Part shown: one piece after another, positions 1-8,815 of the stretch
How the letters are laid out: each line of letters starts with the position of its first letter
Position numbering within the stretch: position 1 is the stretch's first letter
Source of the DNA: Glaciibacter superstes DSM 21135
Lineage (GTDB): Bacteria; Actinomycetota; Actinomycetes; Actinomycetales; Microbacteriaceae
Direction of reading: 5' to 3'
Assembly (NCBI RefSeq): GCF_000421145.1
Contig: NZ_ATWH01000006.1
Coordinates: 186,001 to 250,000 of the forward strand
DNA: 64,000 nt
Position numbers and translations under genes: made by a program
The notes under the pieces: model-generated
What the model saw: only the letters and a program-made list of their open reading frames with translations
Databases searched by the model: none
Told to the model about the DNA's origin: nothing

Positions 1-122
1 CGAAGGGTTACCGTTCGAGTGCGGCCCGCGCTCGAAGTGCGTAGATTCGAAGTGCGGGCAGGTAACCAGCCTAATCCGCAGACAACCCGTTCCCGCGCCC
101 TCGGCGCTCTCTGGAGGTTTCC

Positions 123-1025
123 ATGCCTGTTGCCCTCGATCCGGCCCCGAAGTTCGCCGAATACGCCCACCCGGAGCGCCTGGTATCGACCGAATGGCTC
201 GCAGAACACGCGAACGATCCGGGTCTCGTACTACTCGAATCCGATGAGGATGTGCTGCTCTACGAGACCGGCCACATTCCCGGCGCGCTGAAGATCGACT
301 GGCACACCGATCTCAATGACCCCGTCGAGCGTGACTTCATCGGCAGCGACGCTTTCGCGGCCGTCGCCGGCTCCAAGGGCATCACCCGCGACTCCACCGT
401 GGTGATCTACGGCGACAAGAACAACTGGTGGGCCGCATACGCACTCTGGGTCTTCACCCTGTTCGGCCACGAAGACGTGCGCCTGGTCGACGGAGGCCGC
501 GACAAGTGGGTCGCGGAGGGTCGTGAGCTGACAACGGATGTCCCGGTCGTCACGCCGGCCGAATACCCCGTCGTTGCTCGCAATGACGCACCGGTACGCG
601 CATTGAAGGAAGACGTGCTCGCCCACTTCGGCAATCCCCTGGTCGACGTTCGTTCGCCTGAAGAGTACTCGGGCGAACGCACCAGCATGCCGGCATACCC
701 GGAAGAAGGCGCGCTCCGTGGCGGACACATTCCCTCCGCCGCATCCGTACCGTGGAGCCGTGCGGCCGCAGCCGACGCCACCTTCCGCGGTCGCGAGGAG
801 CTCGACGCCATCTATCGCGGAGAAGCGGGACTGAAAGACGGCGACCCCGTCATTGCCTACTGCCGAATCGGTGAGCGTTCCAGCCACACCTGGTTTGTCC
901 TGACCCACCTCCTGGGCTTCGAGAACGTGCGCAACTACGACGGCTCCTGGGTCGAATGGGGCAACGCCGTGCGGGTTCCGATCGCGGTCGGCCCCGATCA
1001 AGGCGACGCACCGTCACCACGCTGA
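123..1025 (+). CDS. Sulfurtransferase (thiosulfate/3-mercaptopyruvate type, double rhodanese)
   Basis: The 300-residue protein has two rhodanese domains, about residues 18-135 and 155-290. The C-terminal domain carries the active-site loop CRIGERS with the catalytic cysteine at 247. The matching N-terminal position (around D98) lacks a cysteine, as expected for the inactive structural domain. The family moves sulfane sulfur from thiosulfate or mercaptopyruvate to thiophilic acceptors in the cytosol. A GGAGG sits 5 nt before the ATG. The SufE gene starts 23 nt downstream on the same strand, the pairing seen for sseA and its neighbour in mycobacteria, which suggests delivery of sulfur to Fe-S assembly (inference). 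The 122 bases upstream show only an imperfect inverted repeat (TTCGAG/CTCGAA, about 14-36). Confidence 0.9.
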   Translation: MPVALDPAPKFAEYAHPERLVSTEWLAEHANDPGLVLLESDEDVLLYETGHIPGALKIDWHTDLNDPVERDFIGSDAFAAVAGSKGITRDSTVVIYGDKNNWWAAYALWVFTLFGHEDVRLVDGGRDKWVAEGRELTTDVPVVTPAEYPVVARNDAPVRALKEDVLAHFGNPLVDVRSPEEYSGERTSMPAYPEEGALRGGHIPSAASVPWSRAAAADATFRGREELDAIYRGEAGLKDGDPVIAYCRIGERSSHTWFVLTHLLGFENVRNYDGSWVEWGNAVRVPIAVGPDQGDAPSPR

Positions 1026-1048
1026 GTCCGCGTGGGAGAATGGAATCG

Positions 1049-1486
1049 ATGACTGACGAGCTCCCCGAGCGCCTGGCCGAGATCCGGGACGATTTCCTCG
1101 CACTAGAGCAGAACGACCGACTGCAGCTGCTCCTCGAGTTCTCAAACGAACTCCCCGAGCTGCCGGCGCGCTACCAGGACCACCCAGACCTGTTCGAGCG
1201 GGTCGTCGAATGCCAGTCGCCGGTGTACATCTTCGTCGAGGTCGACGACGACACAGGGGTGCACCTGTTCGCAACAGCACCTCGGGAGTCCCCGACCACA
1301 CGTGGATTCGCCTCGATCCTTGCCCAGGGCCTCGACGGGCTGAGTGCTGAAGAGGTGCTCGCGGTTCCGGATGACTTTCCACAGACGATCGGCCTGACGC
1401 AGGCGGTCTCGCCGCTGCGCATCCGTGGCATGAGCGCACTCTTGGCGCGCACCAAGCGCCAGCTCAGGGAGCGCTCAGCCGCCTGA
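1049..1486 (+). CDS. sufE: SufE family Fe-S cluster assembly sulfur acceptor
   Basis: This 145-residue protein matches the SufE/CsdE fold in length and motifs. Cys55 lies in VECQSPV, the position of the persulfide-accepting cysteine, and the RGF motif is at 85-87. SufE takes sulfur from a cysteine desulfurase and stimulates its turnover. I chose the ATG at 1049 because GGGAG lies about 10 nt upstream; the in-frame ATG at 1040 would touch that purine stretch. It follows the sulfurtransferase closely and probably shares its mRNA. It lies away from any suf operon in the window, so the partner desulfurase cannot be named. Confidence 0.88.
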   Translation: MTDELPERLAEIRDDFLALEQNDRLQLLLEFSNELPELPARYQDHPDLFERVVECQSPVYIFVEVDDDTGVHLFATAPRESPTTRGFASILAQGLDGLSAEEVLAVPDDFPQTIGLTQAVSPLRIRGMSALLARTKRQLRERSAA

Positions 1487-1658
1487 TCTACGCCTGAAGC
1501 CCAAGATCCGCGCAATCCTCGTGGCGTCGGTGACTGAGCCGAGGCCGACTGATGGGCTGTTGTTGACCCTCGCGGACTGTTTCGGTGCCCTGGGAGGGAT
1601 GGAACTGGATCTTCCGCCGCGTGCGACCCCTGCACGTGCAGCGGATCTCGCATCGTGA
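1485..1658 (+). pseudogene. 5'-truncated FitA-like antitoxin remnant
   Basis: The frame ending at the TGA at 1656-1658 encodes a segment starting LRLKPKIRAILVASV and ending PPRATPARAADLAS. This resembles the last helix of the ribbon-helix-helix domain plus the toxin-binding tail of FitA/Phd-like antitoxins. No N-terminal RHH strand and no ATG is present before residue 39: the frame closes at 1431, and the sufE stop is at 1484-1486. Possible initiators are GTG at 1521 or 1530. The stop overlaps the toxin GTG start by 4 nt (GTGA), the coupling expected in an intact antitoxin-toxin pair. The assignment rests on motif resemblance only. Confidence 0.6.
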
Positions 1659-2074
1659 TTGTCGTCGACACCAACGTGGTCTCGGAGCTCATGCGGCCCT
1701 CACCTGCGCCGAGGGTTGTGGACTGGATACACGCGCAGGATCAGAACGAGCTGTACACGACGTCGATCACGCTGGCGGAGATTCGTTACGGCATCGAGAG
1801 GCTCGATGCCGGCCGCCGGAAGGAACTGTTCACATCCACGGCAGAGGAGATATTCGACGCATTCGGCGAGTACATCCTTCCGTTCGATCGGTCAGCGGCG
1901 CTTCACTACGCCGCTGTTGTGAGCGGACGCGACCGCCTTGGATTCCCGATCGATGGATTCGACGCTCAGATTGCTGCCATCTGTGCCACCCACAAGGCGA
2001 CGCTGGCGACGCACAATGTCAGAGACTTTCACGACACTGGAATCGAGATCACCAACCCCTGGCACCAGGGCTGA
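1655..2074 (+). CDS. vapC: PIN-domain ribonuclease toxin, VapC/FitB type
   Basis: The 139-residue protein is a full-length PIN domain. The acidic metal-binding residues are D5 (VVDTNVVSEL), E42 (TLAEIRYG) and D103 (DGFDAQIAA), followed by the family motif NVRDF at 121-125. VapC toxins cleave specific RNAs, often initiator tRNA or rRNA, when freed from their antitoxin. The start is GTG at 1655, overlapping the stop of the upstream antitoxin remnant. All catalytic residues appear present although the antitoxin looks truncated, so the toxin may be held by the remnant tail, silent, or functionally altered. Which of these holds is not visible in the sequence. Confidence 0.85.
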   Translation: MIVVDTNVVSELMRPSPAPRVVDWIHAQDQNELYTTSITLAEIRYGIERLDAGRRKELFTSTAEEIFDAFGEYILPFDRSAALHYAAVVSGRDRLGFPIDGFDAQIAAICATHKATLATHNVRDFHDTGIEITNPWHQG

Positions 2075-2116
2075 GGCAGAGCATCAGTCTGTGCCGCCAC
2101 AGCGGATCCGCCCGCT

Positions 2117-2176
2117 ATATAGGCGCCGTTCGCGGAGCGAGAATCGATATAGGTGCCATTCGCGGAGCGAGAATCG
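2117..2176. repeat. Two tandem copies of a 30-bp unit
   Basis: Two 30-bp units, 2117-2146 and 2147-2176, differ at only two positions. Each contains TTCGCGGAGCGAGAATCG. They fill much of the convergent gap between the toxin gene and the hydrolase. The shared GAGAATCG core resembles the AGAATCGC/GCGATTCT repeats near 8743-8794, so both may belong to a dispersed intergenic repeat family. Confidence 0.85.
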
Positions 2177-2189
2177 CAACCCGGGAGAA

Positions 2190-3446
2190 TCACGATCCGT
2201 CGTTCAGACGAGTATTGGGGATGACATCCGCCAGCCAGGTGCGAATCGCACCGCCCCAGGCATCCGGGTCGTAGTTCCAGAGCTTGGTGTGCCTGGCGCG
2301 GGCGAACGGCACGAACGTGACGATGTCTCGTCTCTTGGCGGCCAGGGCGCGTGATCCGGTTGCCGGCACGTATCCGTCGTCGTCGCTGTGCATGATCAGC
2401 ATCGGAAGCGTGAGTTCCTCAGCCCGGGCAACGAAGTCCAACCTGTCGAAATCGATAGGCACCTCCTGGCCGGTCACCGCCGAAGCCCACGGCTGCCCGA
2501 GCAGGTGCATCGCTCCCGTTGCCACACCGTTGGGGAGCCCGAGCAGAGTGCCCTGGTAGTCGACGACATCCGCCCACTCGATCACCGGCGAGTCGAGCAC
2601 GATGCCGTCAATGACATCACGGTGAGCCGACCTGGTCGCCGTCTGCAGTGCGATGGCCCCTCCCATCGACCACCCCATCAGAACAACATTCGTGGCGCCG
2701 CGCTCGATCGCCCAGGCGATGGCCGAGTCGACGTCCCTCCACTCGGTGTCGCCGAGCCCATATCGTCCGTCAGGACTCGCCGGCGCAATCCCGTCGTTGC
2801 GGTAGGAGATCAGCAGAGAGTTGTAACCGGCTTTCCGGAAGGGGGTCACCGAACGAAGGGTCTCCTGCCTCGTGACGGCCCGCCCGTGCACTTGGATGAC
2901 CCAGCGATCCGTCTCGCCGGTGTCTTGCGGATCTCCTGGCCGCCCTGCAGGAATGAACCAAGCGGGCGAGGGCCCGATCAAGGTCGGAATGAGCACGTCT
3001 TCGTAGTCGAGTCCGAGGTCCCAGGGCCCGAGGTAATACCACCCGCTCAGCCGGCCGATGCCGGAGTGCTGGGGATCCCCGAAATCGACGCCGTCAATCC
3101 GGCGCGTCACGGTCGCCGGGGTGCTGCGGATGATCTCCCCCAACCGAAGGTGGCCGGTGTCGTTACCGAACCACAGTCCATACCGGCCGGGCAACACGGA
3201 GTCTTCCGTCGCCTGCAGGGTGATGGTCCCAAGGGCGACATCGACGGCCTGTATACCGACATCCTGCTTCCGCTTTCGCGGAGGCGTCACGATCGTTCGT
3301 GCCATCACCGTTGTCAGCGTTCCGAATGCCACCGCCAGCGACAGCACGATCCCGCCGGCCGCAAGCGCGCCGATGACGAGCAGTTTCGCCGGGCTGATCG
3401 CCCGTTGCGCGCTCCGCCGAGCCGCCCGATGCTGCCAGTACGCCAC
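2190..3446 (-). CDS. Membrane-anchored alpha/beta-hydrolase
   Basis: This 418-residue protein has a basic N-terminus and one membrane segment (about 21-49). A linker region of about 120 residues follows, then an alpha/beta-hydrolase domain. The nucleophile elbow GWSMGG puts the serine at 260. Likely acid residues are in SDDDGYVP (355-357), and His386 in ARHTKLW completes the triad. It resembles actinobacterial hydrolases of the BAAT/dienelactone group, but the substrate is unknown. The catalytic domain would face outward if the helix is a signal anchor. It is divergent from the DUF3000 gene, with a 65-bp promoter gap. Confidence 0.8.
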   Translation of the reverse strand: MAYWQHRAARRSAQRAISPAKLLVIGALAAGGIVLSLAVAFGTLTTVMARTIVTPPRKRKQDVGIQAVDVALGTITLQATEDSVLPGRYGLWFGNDTGHLRLGEIIRSTPATVTRRIDGVDFGDPQHSGIGRLSGWYYLGPWDLGLDYEDVLIPTLIGPSPAWFIPAGRPGDPQDTGETDRWVIQVHGRAVTRQETLRSVTPFRKAGYNSLLISYRNDGIAPASPDGRYGLGDTEWRDVDSAIAWAIERGATNVVLMGWSMGGAIALQTATRSAHRDVIDGIVLDSPVIEWADVVDYQGTLLGLPNGVATGAMHLLGQPWASAVTGQEVPIDFDRLDFVARAEELTLPMLIMHSDDDGYVPATGSRALAAKRRDIVTFVPFARARHTKLWNYDPDAWGGAIRTWLADVIPNTRLNDGS

Positions 3447-3511
3447 AGTCGCCTCCGAACCGGTCGGCGTGCCTCAGCGACAGCGCCCGAAAAAAACTCT
3501 AGTCTGCGAAC

Positions 3512-4108
3512 GTGCCCGAAACACACGACAAGCCAACGTTGCCTCCGGCGTTCGCAGCTGCGCTGGATGCGATCCGGCGAGCACAGACCCGCTCGGAACT
3601 CATCGTCAACGAGATCACGGCGCCTGGCAACCTCGCCCCTCACGCCGTCGCCCTGGCTGCGGACGTCAGCCCGGCACGCCACGGTTCTGACTCCGATCTC
3701 GGCACGGGCCGCTTCATCCTTCTGTACGACCCGGAAGAACCGGAAGCATGGGGCGGTGCATTCCGGGTGGTGTGCTTCGCCCAGGCGCCCCTCGAGACCG
3801 ATATCGGTCTCGATCCGTTCCTGGCCGAAGTCGCCTGGGCCTGGCTGGTCGACGCCCTCGATGCGCGCGGGGCGCAGTACTCATCGGCATCCGGCACAGC
3901 GACCAAGATCATCTCCTCCGGGTTCGGCGAACTCGCCAGGCAGGGTGACGGTGCGCAGATCGAATTACGAGCGTCGTGGACGCCGAAGGACCACAACGTC
4001 ACCGCCCACGTCGAGGGATGGGGCGAACTGTTGTGCATGCTCGCCGGACTCCCACCAGCCGGAGAGGGAGTCAGCCTGCTCTCGGCGCGACGGAACCCGC
4101 GTGGCTGA
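3512..4108 (+). CDS. DUF3000 family protein
   Basis: This 198-residue protein belongs to the actinobacterial DUF3000 family, recognisable from the run GRFILLYDPEEPEAWGG and its fixed position before RNase D. It starts with GTG at 3512. Its function is unknown. It has no membrane segment or signal peptide and looks cytosolic. Its 3' end overlaps the GTG start of the RNase D gene by 8 nt, indicating translational coupling and perhaps a shared role in RNA processing (inference from adjacency only). Confidence 0.82.
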   Translation: MPETHDKPTLPPAFAAALDAIRRAQTRSELIVNEITAPGNLAPHAVALAADVSPARHGSDSDLGTGRFILLYDPEEPEAWGGAFRVVCFAQAPLETDIGLDPFLAEVAWAWLVDALDARGAQYSSASGTATKIISSGFGELARQGDGAQIELRASWTPKDHNVTAHVEGWGELLCMLAGLPPAGEGVSLLSARRNPRG

Positions 4109-5297
4109 CCATCGGGTGATCGACACACAGGACGCCTACCTGGCGGCCGTCGCGGCCATCGCCGCAGGAATCGGCCCCGTCGGCATCGACGCGGAGCGGG
4201 CATCCGGTTTCACGTATTCGCAACGCGCGTACCTGATCCAGGTCTACCGACGTGACGCTGGCACTTTCCTCTTCGATCCACCGAGCATCGGTCGCTTCGA
4301 CGAACTGAACGCAGTCCTGGCAGAGGAGGAGTGGATTCTCCATGCCGCCAGCCAGGATCTCGCCTGCCTGCGCGAAGTCGGCCTCGACCCGTCACGGATC
4401 TTCGATACCGAACTCGCCGCCAGGCTCCTCGGGATGCCCAGGGTGGGGCTCGGCACCGTTGTAGAGGAACTGCTCGGTATCCACCTGGCCAAAGAACATT
4501 CGGCGGCGAACTGGTCGACCAGACCGCTGCCAGAGTCGTGGCTTGTGTACGCAGCACTCGACGTCGAGCTGCTTCCCGATCTTCGGGACCAAATGGCGAT
4601 GATGCTCGAAGAGTCAGACAAATCCGCCATCGCCGTACAGGAGTTCGATGCAGTACGCGCCAAGGAGACCAAGCCGCAGCGCGCCGACCCATGGCGTCGC
4701 CTCTCTGGCATCCACAGCATCCGTGGGCAACGCAGCCTGGCCATCGCCAGGGAGCTCTGGCTGGCCAGAGACGAACTTGCCAGGGAACTGGATGTCTCCC
4801 CCGGCCGCTTGGTGCCCGATGCCTCCCTGCTCGCCGCCGCCAAGCGTGCACCAGAGACGAAACAGGTACTGGCAGAGCTCCGCGAGTTCAGCGGCCGTGC
4901 CAGCCGCACAGAGATCGACCGCTGGTGGAAAGCCGTGCACGACGGGCTGACCACAGACGATATGCCGGTAATGCGTCCGAACGGCGACACACTGCCTCCC
5001 CCGCGCTCCTGGTCTGGCCGGAACCCCGAGGCCGACCTGCGGTACAAGGCAGCGCGAGCCGCCATCGCCAAGGTCGCCGAGGAGCGATTGATTCCGGCCG
5101 AGAACCTCCTGACACCGGAGTATCTGCGCAGACTGTGTTGGACTCCCCCCGAACCCGCTGACGCAGCATCCGTCGCCGTTGCCTTGTCAGAATCGGGTGC
5201 GAGACCCTGGCAGGTTGACGCAATCGCACAGGTGATTGCCGATGCCTTTGTGGAAGCCCGCCAAACGACGCCGTCACCGGCCGAGCCCTCTTCGTAG
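4101..5297 (+). CDS. rnd: Ribonuclease D (DEDDy 3'-5' exoribonuclease with HRDC domain)
   Basis: The 398-residue protein has the DEDDy exonuclease residues: D30 and E32 (GIDAE), D86 (HAASQDLACL), and Y150 with D154 (YAALD). An HRDC domain follows around residues 195-280. RNase D trims 3' ends of tRNA precursors and other stable RNAs. I chose the GTG at 4101 because the homology begins there. The frame stays open far upstream, but that part lies antisense to the hydrolase and inside DUF3000. A GTG start 8 nt inside the preceding gene fits a coupled pair. Confidence 0.9.
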   Translation: MADHRVIDTQDAYLAAVAAIAAGIGPVGIDAERASGFTYSQRAYLIQVYRRDAGTFLFDPPSIGRFDELNAVLAEEEWILHAASQDLACLREVGLDPSRIFDTELAARLLGMPRVGLGTVVEELLGIHLAKEHSAANWSTRPLPESWLVYAALDVELLPDLRDQMAMMLEESDKSAIAVQEFDAVRAKETKPQRADPWRRLSGIHSIRGQRSLAIARELWLARDELARELDVSPGRLVPDASLLAAAKRAPETKQVLAELREFSGRASRTEIDRWWKAVHDGLTTDDMPVMRPNGDTLPPPRSWSGRNPEADLRYKAARAAIAKVAEERLIPAENLLTPEYLRRLCWTPPEPADAASVAVALSESGARPWQVDAIAQVIADAFVEARQTTPSPAEPSS

Positions 5298-5312
5298 GAA
5301 CAATCAAAGGAT

Positions 5313-5341
5313 TCTTGCGGCAAATTTGGCCACTCTAAGAT
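5313..5341 (+). promoter_or_regulatory. Candidate promoter for fadA-fadB
   Basis: TCTTGC (5313-5318) and TAAGAT (5336-5341) are spaced by 17 bp, 34 bp before the fadA GTG. The -10 is good (5 of 6), while the -35 matches poorly. A GATGGAGG ribosome site lies between this element and the start. Confidence 0.35.
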
Positions 5342-5374
5342 CGAGATTGACCTGATCCGATTGATGGAGGCATT

Positions 5375-6580
5375 GTGGCCGAGAGAGCAGAAGTCGTGTT
5401 TGTGGACGGGGTTCGCACCCCGTTCGGACGCGCAGGCGAAAAGGGCATGTACTGGAACACCAGAGCAGACGACCTGGTGGTCAAGGCCATGATCGGCCTG
5501 ATGGAACGGAACCCGAACGTACCGGGCGAACGGATCGACGATGTGGCCATCGCCGCCACCACCCAGACCGGTGACCAGGGGCTCACGCTTGGGCGGACCG
5601 CTGCCCTCCTGGCCGGCCTGCCGAAGTCTGTTCCAGGGTTCGCCATTGATCGCATGTGTGCGGGGGCCATGACCGCCGTCACTACCATGGGCTCCGCCAT
5701 CGGATTCGGCGCATACGACCTGGCGATCGCCGGTGGCGTCGAACACATGGGGCGCCACCCGATGGGCTCAGGCGTCGACCCGAACCCGCGGTTCCTTTCG
5801 GAGAAGCTGGTCGGCGAAGACGCGCTCGTGATGGGCGCGACCGCCGAGAGGATCCACGATCGGTTCCCCGCGTACACCAAGGAACGTTCAGACCGCTTTG
5901 CCCTGGCCAGTCAGCAGAAGGTGGCAGCGGCCTACGAGGCAGGCAAGATTCAGCCGGATCTCGTACCCGTCGCCATCCGCAGCGAGGCCGGCTGGGGACT
6001 CGCCACCCGCGACGAGGCTCCACGGCCAGAGACCACCATGGAGGGCCTCGCCGCGCTGAAGACTCCCTTCCGCCCGTACGGGCGCATCACCGCGGGCAAT
6101 GCGTCAGGACTCAACGACGGCGCCACCGCCTGCCTGCTCGCAAGCAGCCACGCGGCGAAGGAACTCGGACTCAGCGTCAAGATGAAGATGGTGAGCTTCG
6201 CCTTCGCCGGCGTTGAGCCGGAAGTCATGGGACTCGGTCCGGTTCCGTCAACGGAGAAGGCGCTGCGCAAGGCCGGGTTGACGATCGGCGACATCGGCCT
6301 GTTCGAACTCAACGAGGCGTTCGCCGTGCAGGTCATCTCCTTCCTCGACCATTTCGGCATCGACGATGACGACCCACGCGTGAACCAGTACGGCGGCGCC
6401 ATCGCAATCGGGCATCCGCTCGCCTCATCTGGCGTTCGCCTGATGAACCAGCTCGCCGCGCAGTTCACCGAACACCCGGAGGTGCGTTACGGGGTCACCG
6501 CGATGTGCATCGGACTCGGCCAGGGCGGCACCGTCATCTGGGAGAACCCGAACTTCAGCAAGAAGGCAGGAAAGCGATGA
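5375..6580 (+). CDS. fadA: Acetyl-CoA acyltransferase (thiolase), beta-oxidation
   Basis: The 401-residue thiolase carries the acyl-accepting cysteine at 95 (DRMCAGAMT), the His347 motif GHPLASSG, and the second cysteine at 378 (CIGLGQGG). It cleaves 3-ketoacyl-CoA with CoA, the last step of fatty-acid beta-oxidation in the cytosol. The start is GTG at 5375, preceded by GATGGAGG. The stop overlaps the ATG of fadB (ATGA), so the two subunits of the trifunctional complex are coupled. The phenylacetate thiolase paaJ, about 38 kb away, is a separate gene. Confidence 0.93.
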   Translation: MAERAEVVFVDGVRTPFGRAGEKGMYWNTRADDLVVKAMIGLMERNPNVPGERIDDVAIAATTQTGDQGLTLGRTAALLAGLPKSVPGFAIDRMCAGAMTAVTTMGSAIGFGAYDLAIAGGVEHMGRHPMGSGVDPNPRFLSEKLVGEDALVMGATAERIHDRFPAYTKERSDRFALASQQKVAAAYEAGKIQPDLVPVAIRSEAGWGLATRDEAPRPETTMEGLAALKTPFRPYGRITAGNASGLNDGATACLLASSHAAKELGLSVKMKMVSFAFAGVEPEVMGLGPVPSTEKALRKAGLTIGDIGLFELNEAFAVQVISFLDHFGIDDDDPRVNQYGGAIAIGHPLASSGVRLMNQLAAQFTEHPEVRYGVTAMCIGLGQGGTVIWENPNFSKKAGKR

Positions 6581-8715
6581 CCGACTACGCCAGCATCGAT
6601 TTTGAATCACTCCTTGAGTTGTCTGCCGACGAGGTCGTCACACACTCGTTCGTGCGCGACGTTCCGCTCTCCGGCGGCCGTGTGCTCGCCCTGGTCACCC
6701 TCGACAACGGTCGCGACCACACCAGGCCGAACACGCTCGGCCCGGTCACCCTCCTCGAATTCTCAAAGACGATGGACGAACTGAAGGAACGAGCAGCCCG
6801 CGGCGAGATCCACGGTGTGGCAGTGACCGGCAAGCCGTTCATCCTGGCTGCGGGGGCAGACCTCAGCAAGGTCAGTGAGATCCCCTCACGGGAGATCGGC
6901 GTGAAGCTGGCACAGCTCGGGCACCATGCACTCGGCAAGCAGGCCGACCTTGGCGTGCCGTCGTTCGTTTTCATCAATGGCCTCGCACTCGGTGGCGGGC
7001 TCGAGATTGGTTTGAACGCCGACTATCGCACGGTGGATGCCTCGGCTCCTGCGATCGCGCTCCCCGAGGTCTTCCTCGGCCTGATTCCCGGTTGGGGCGG
7101 CGCCTACCTGTTGCCGAACCTGATCGGTATTGAGAACGCCCTCAAGGTGGTCATCGAGAATCCACTGAAGAACAACCGCACGCTCAAAGCCGTCGACGCA
7201 CTTGAGCTCGGCATCGCAGACGCCATGTTCGATTCAGCCCGCTTCCTCGAAGAGTCGATCAATTGGGCCGACGGCGTCATCGCCGGCACGACCAAGGTGC
7301 CCCGGCCCCACACACCAGGCAAGGTCGAGCGGCTGGTCAAGTGGGATGCGGCGATCGGTATCGCACGCAAGATGCTCGAGAACCGGCTCGGATCGGTTCC
7401 GAAGTCCCCGTACCGGGCCCTTGACCTGCTCAAGGCCGCAAAGAGCGGCAAGAAGGCCGAAGGATTCGCTCGAGAGGACGAAGCGCTTGCCGACCTGATC
7501 TCCGGTGATCAGTTGCAGGCAAGCATCTATGCCTTCAACCTGGTGCAGAAGCGTGCCAAGCGCCCCGCCGGAGCGCCGGACAAGGCACTGGCCAAGCCGG
7601 TCACCAGGGTCGGCGTCCTTGGCGCCGGCTATATGGCGAGCCAGTTCGCGCTGCTGTTCGTGCGGCGATTGCGTGTTCCGGTGGTCATCACCGACCTCGA
7701 CCAGGCACGCGTCGACAAGGGGGTTGCCTACATCCACGACGAGATCGGCAAATTGCTCGATAAGGGCCGCATCTCACCCGACGAGTCGAACCGGCTCCGC
7801 GCACTGGTCACCGGCACGACAGACAAGGCCGACTTCGCCGGCTGCGATTGGGTCATCGAGGCCGTCTTCGAAGAGCTCGAAATCAAGCAGGATGTGTTCG
7901 CCGAGATCGAGAAGCACATCGCGCCAGACGCAGTGCTCGCCACAAACACGTCGTCTCTCTCGGTCGAACAGATCGGGGCCAAGCTGGAGCATCCGGAGCG
8001 TGTTGTCGGTTTCCACTTCTTCACCCCGGTCGCGCTCATGCCGTTGATCGAGGTCGTCAACACGCCGAACACCGACGAGGCCACCCTGTCCACGGCCATG
8101 GTCATCGCGGCCAAGCTGCGCAAGAACGCCGTGATCACGGCAGACACGCCCGGCTTTGTGGTGAACAGAGTGCTTGCGAAGCTGCTCGGTGAGGCGATGC
8201 ACGCGGTCGACAACGGCACGCCGTTCGAGGTCGTCGACCAGGCTATGGCGCCGCTCGGCCTCCCGATGGCACCATCCGTTCTGCTTGACCTGGTCGGACT
8301 GAAGGTCGGGGCGCACGTGCTCGATACCCACCACGCCGCCTTTCCCGACCGCTTTTACCGCAGCGAGAATCTGCACAAACTCGCCGAGCACGGCACCCTG
8401 CTCGAGAAGGACGCAAAGGGCAAGGTCAAAGGCTTCGACAAGACGGCCCTGAAGATCGTGTCGGGTGGGAAGAGCCCGCTGTCCGCGGACGATATCCTGC
8501 GTCGGTTGGAAGATGGCCTGGCCGACGAGATTCACCGGATGCTGGAAGACGACGTCGTGCACGCGGCGGAGGACATCGACCTGTGCATGATCCTCGGTGC
8601 GGGCTGGCCGTTCCAGATGGGCGGGTTGACCCCGTACCTCGACCGGGTCGGGGCAAGCGAGCGGGTCTTCGGCGACACGTTCCACCACCCGACGATCCGC
8701 GGAGTCGGCGCCTGA
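6577..8715 (+). CDS. fadB: Multifunctional enoyl-CoA hydratase / 3-hydroxyacyl-CoA dehydrogenase
   Basis: The 712-residue fusion has an N-terminal crotonase domain, with the oxyanion-hole segment AAGADLSKV at 91-99, GLALGGGLEIG at 135-145 and PEVFLGLIPGWGG at 163-175. A 3-hydroxyacyl-CoA dehydrogenase follows, with NAD motif GVLGAGYMAS at 346-355 and a catalytic His in FHFFTPVALMP. It hydrates enoyl-CoA and oxidises the product, feeding FadA. The ATG at 6577 overlaps the fadA stop. Length and domain order are those of FadB/FadJ-type alpha subunits. Confidence 0.93.
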   Translation: MTDYASIDFESLLELSADEVVTHSFVRDVPLSGGRVLALVTLDNGRDHTRPNTLGPVTLLEFSKTMDELKERAARGEIHGVAVTGKPFILAAGADLSKVSEIPSREIGVKLAQLGHHALGKQADLGVPSFVFINGLALGGGLEIGLNADYRTVDASAPAIALPEVFLGLIPGWGGAYLLPNLIGIENALKVVIENPLKNNRTLKAVDALELGIADAMFDSARFLEESINWADGVIAGTTKVPRPHTPGKVERLVKWDAAIGIARKMLENRLGSVPKSPYRALDLLKAAKSGKKAEGFAREDEALADLISGDQLQASIYAFNLVQKRAKRPAGAPDKALAKPVTRVGVLGAGYMASQFALLFVRRLRVPVVITDLDQARVDKGVAYIHDEIGKLLDKGRISPDESNRLRALVTGTTDKADFAGCDWVIEAVFEELEIKQDVFAEIEKHIAPDAVLATNTSSLSVEQIGAKLEHPERVVGFHFFTPVALMPLIEVVNTPNTDEATLSTAMVIAAKLRKNAVITADTPGFVVNRVLAKLLGEAMHAVDNGTPFEVVDQAMAPLGLPMAPSVLLDLVGLKVGAHVLDTHHAAFPDRFYRSENLHKLAEHGTLLEKDAKGKVKGFDKTALKIVSGGKSPLSADDILRRLEDGLADEIHRMLEDDVVHAAEDIDLCMILGAGWPFQMGGLTPYLDRVGASERVFGDTFHHPTIRGVGA

Positions 8716-8742
8716 GACCGCCCGAAATCGCCGCTTCCGCCG

Positions 8743-8794
8743 AGAATCGCGGGTGGAGCGGCGATTCTGGGCGCGATTGGCGATTCTGGGCGCG
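8743..8794. repeat. Intergenic inverted/direct repeat cluster
   Basis: Downstream of fadB, AGAATCGC (8743-8750) is followed by its complement GCGATTCT at 8761-8768 and again at 8780-8787. The 16-bp string GGCGATTCTGGGCGCG occurs at 8760-8775 and 8779-8794. The first pair can fold into an 8-bp hairpin and may end fadB transcription, but no T-run follows. It lies in a convergent gap with the LysR gene. Confidence 0.6.
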
Positions 8795-8815
8795 TGCCGA
8801 GCGCGGCATCCGTTG

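Noticed and set aside
2388..4100. Upstream extension of RNase D by about 570 codons
   Set aside because: It lies antisense to the hydrolase and inside DUF3000, and has Arg/Pro-rich shadow composition.
4244..5758. 504-codon minus-strand frame across RNase D and fadA
   Set aside because: It is low-complexity Ser/Arg-rich sequence antisense to real genes.
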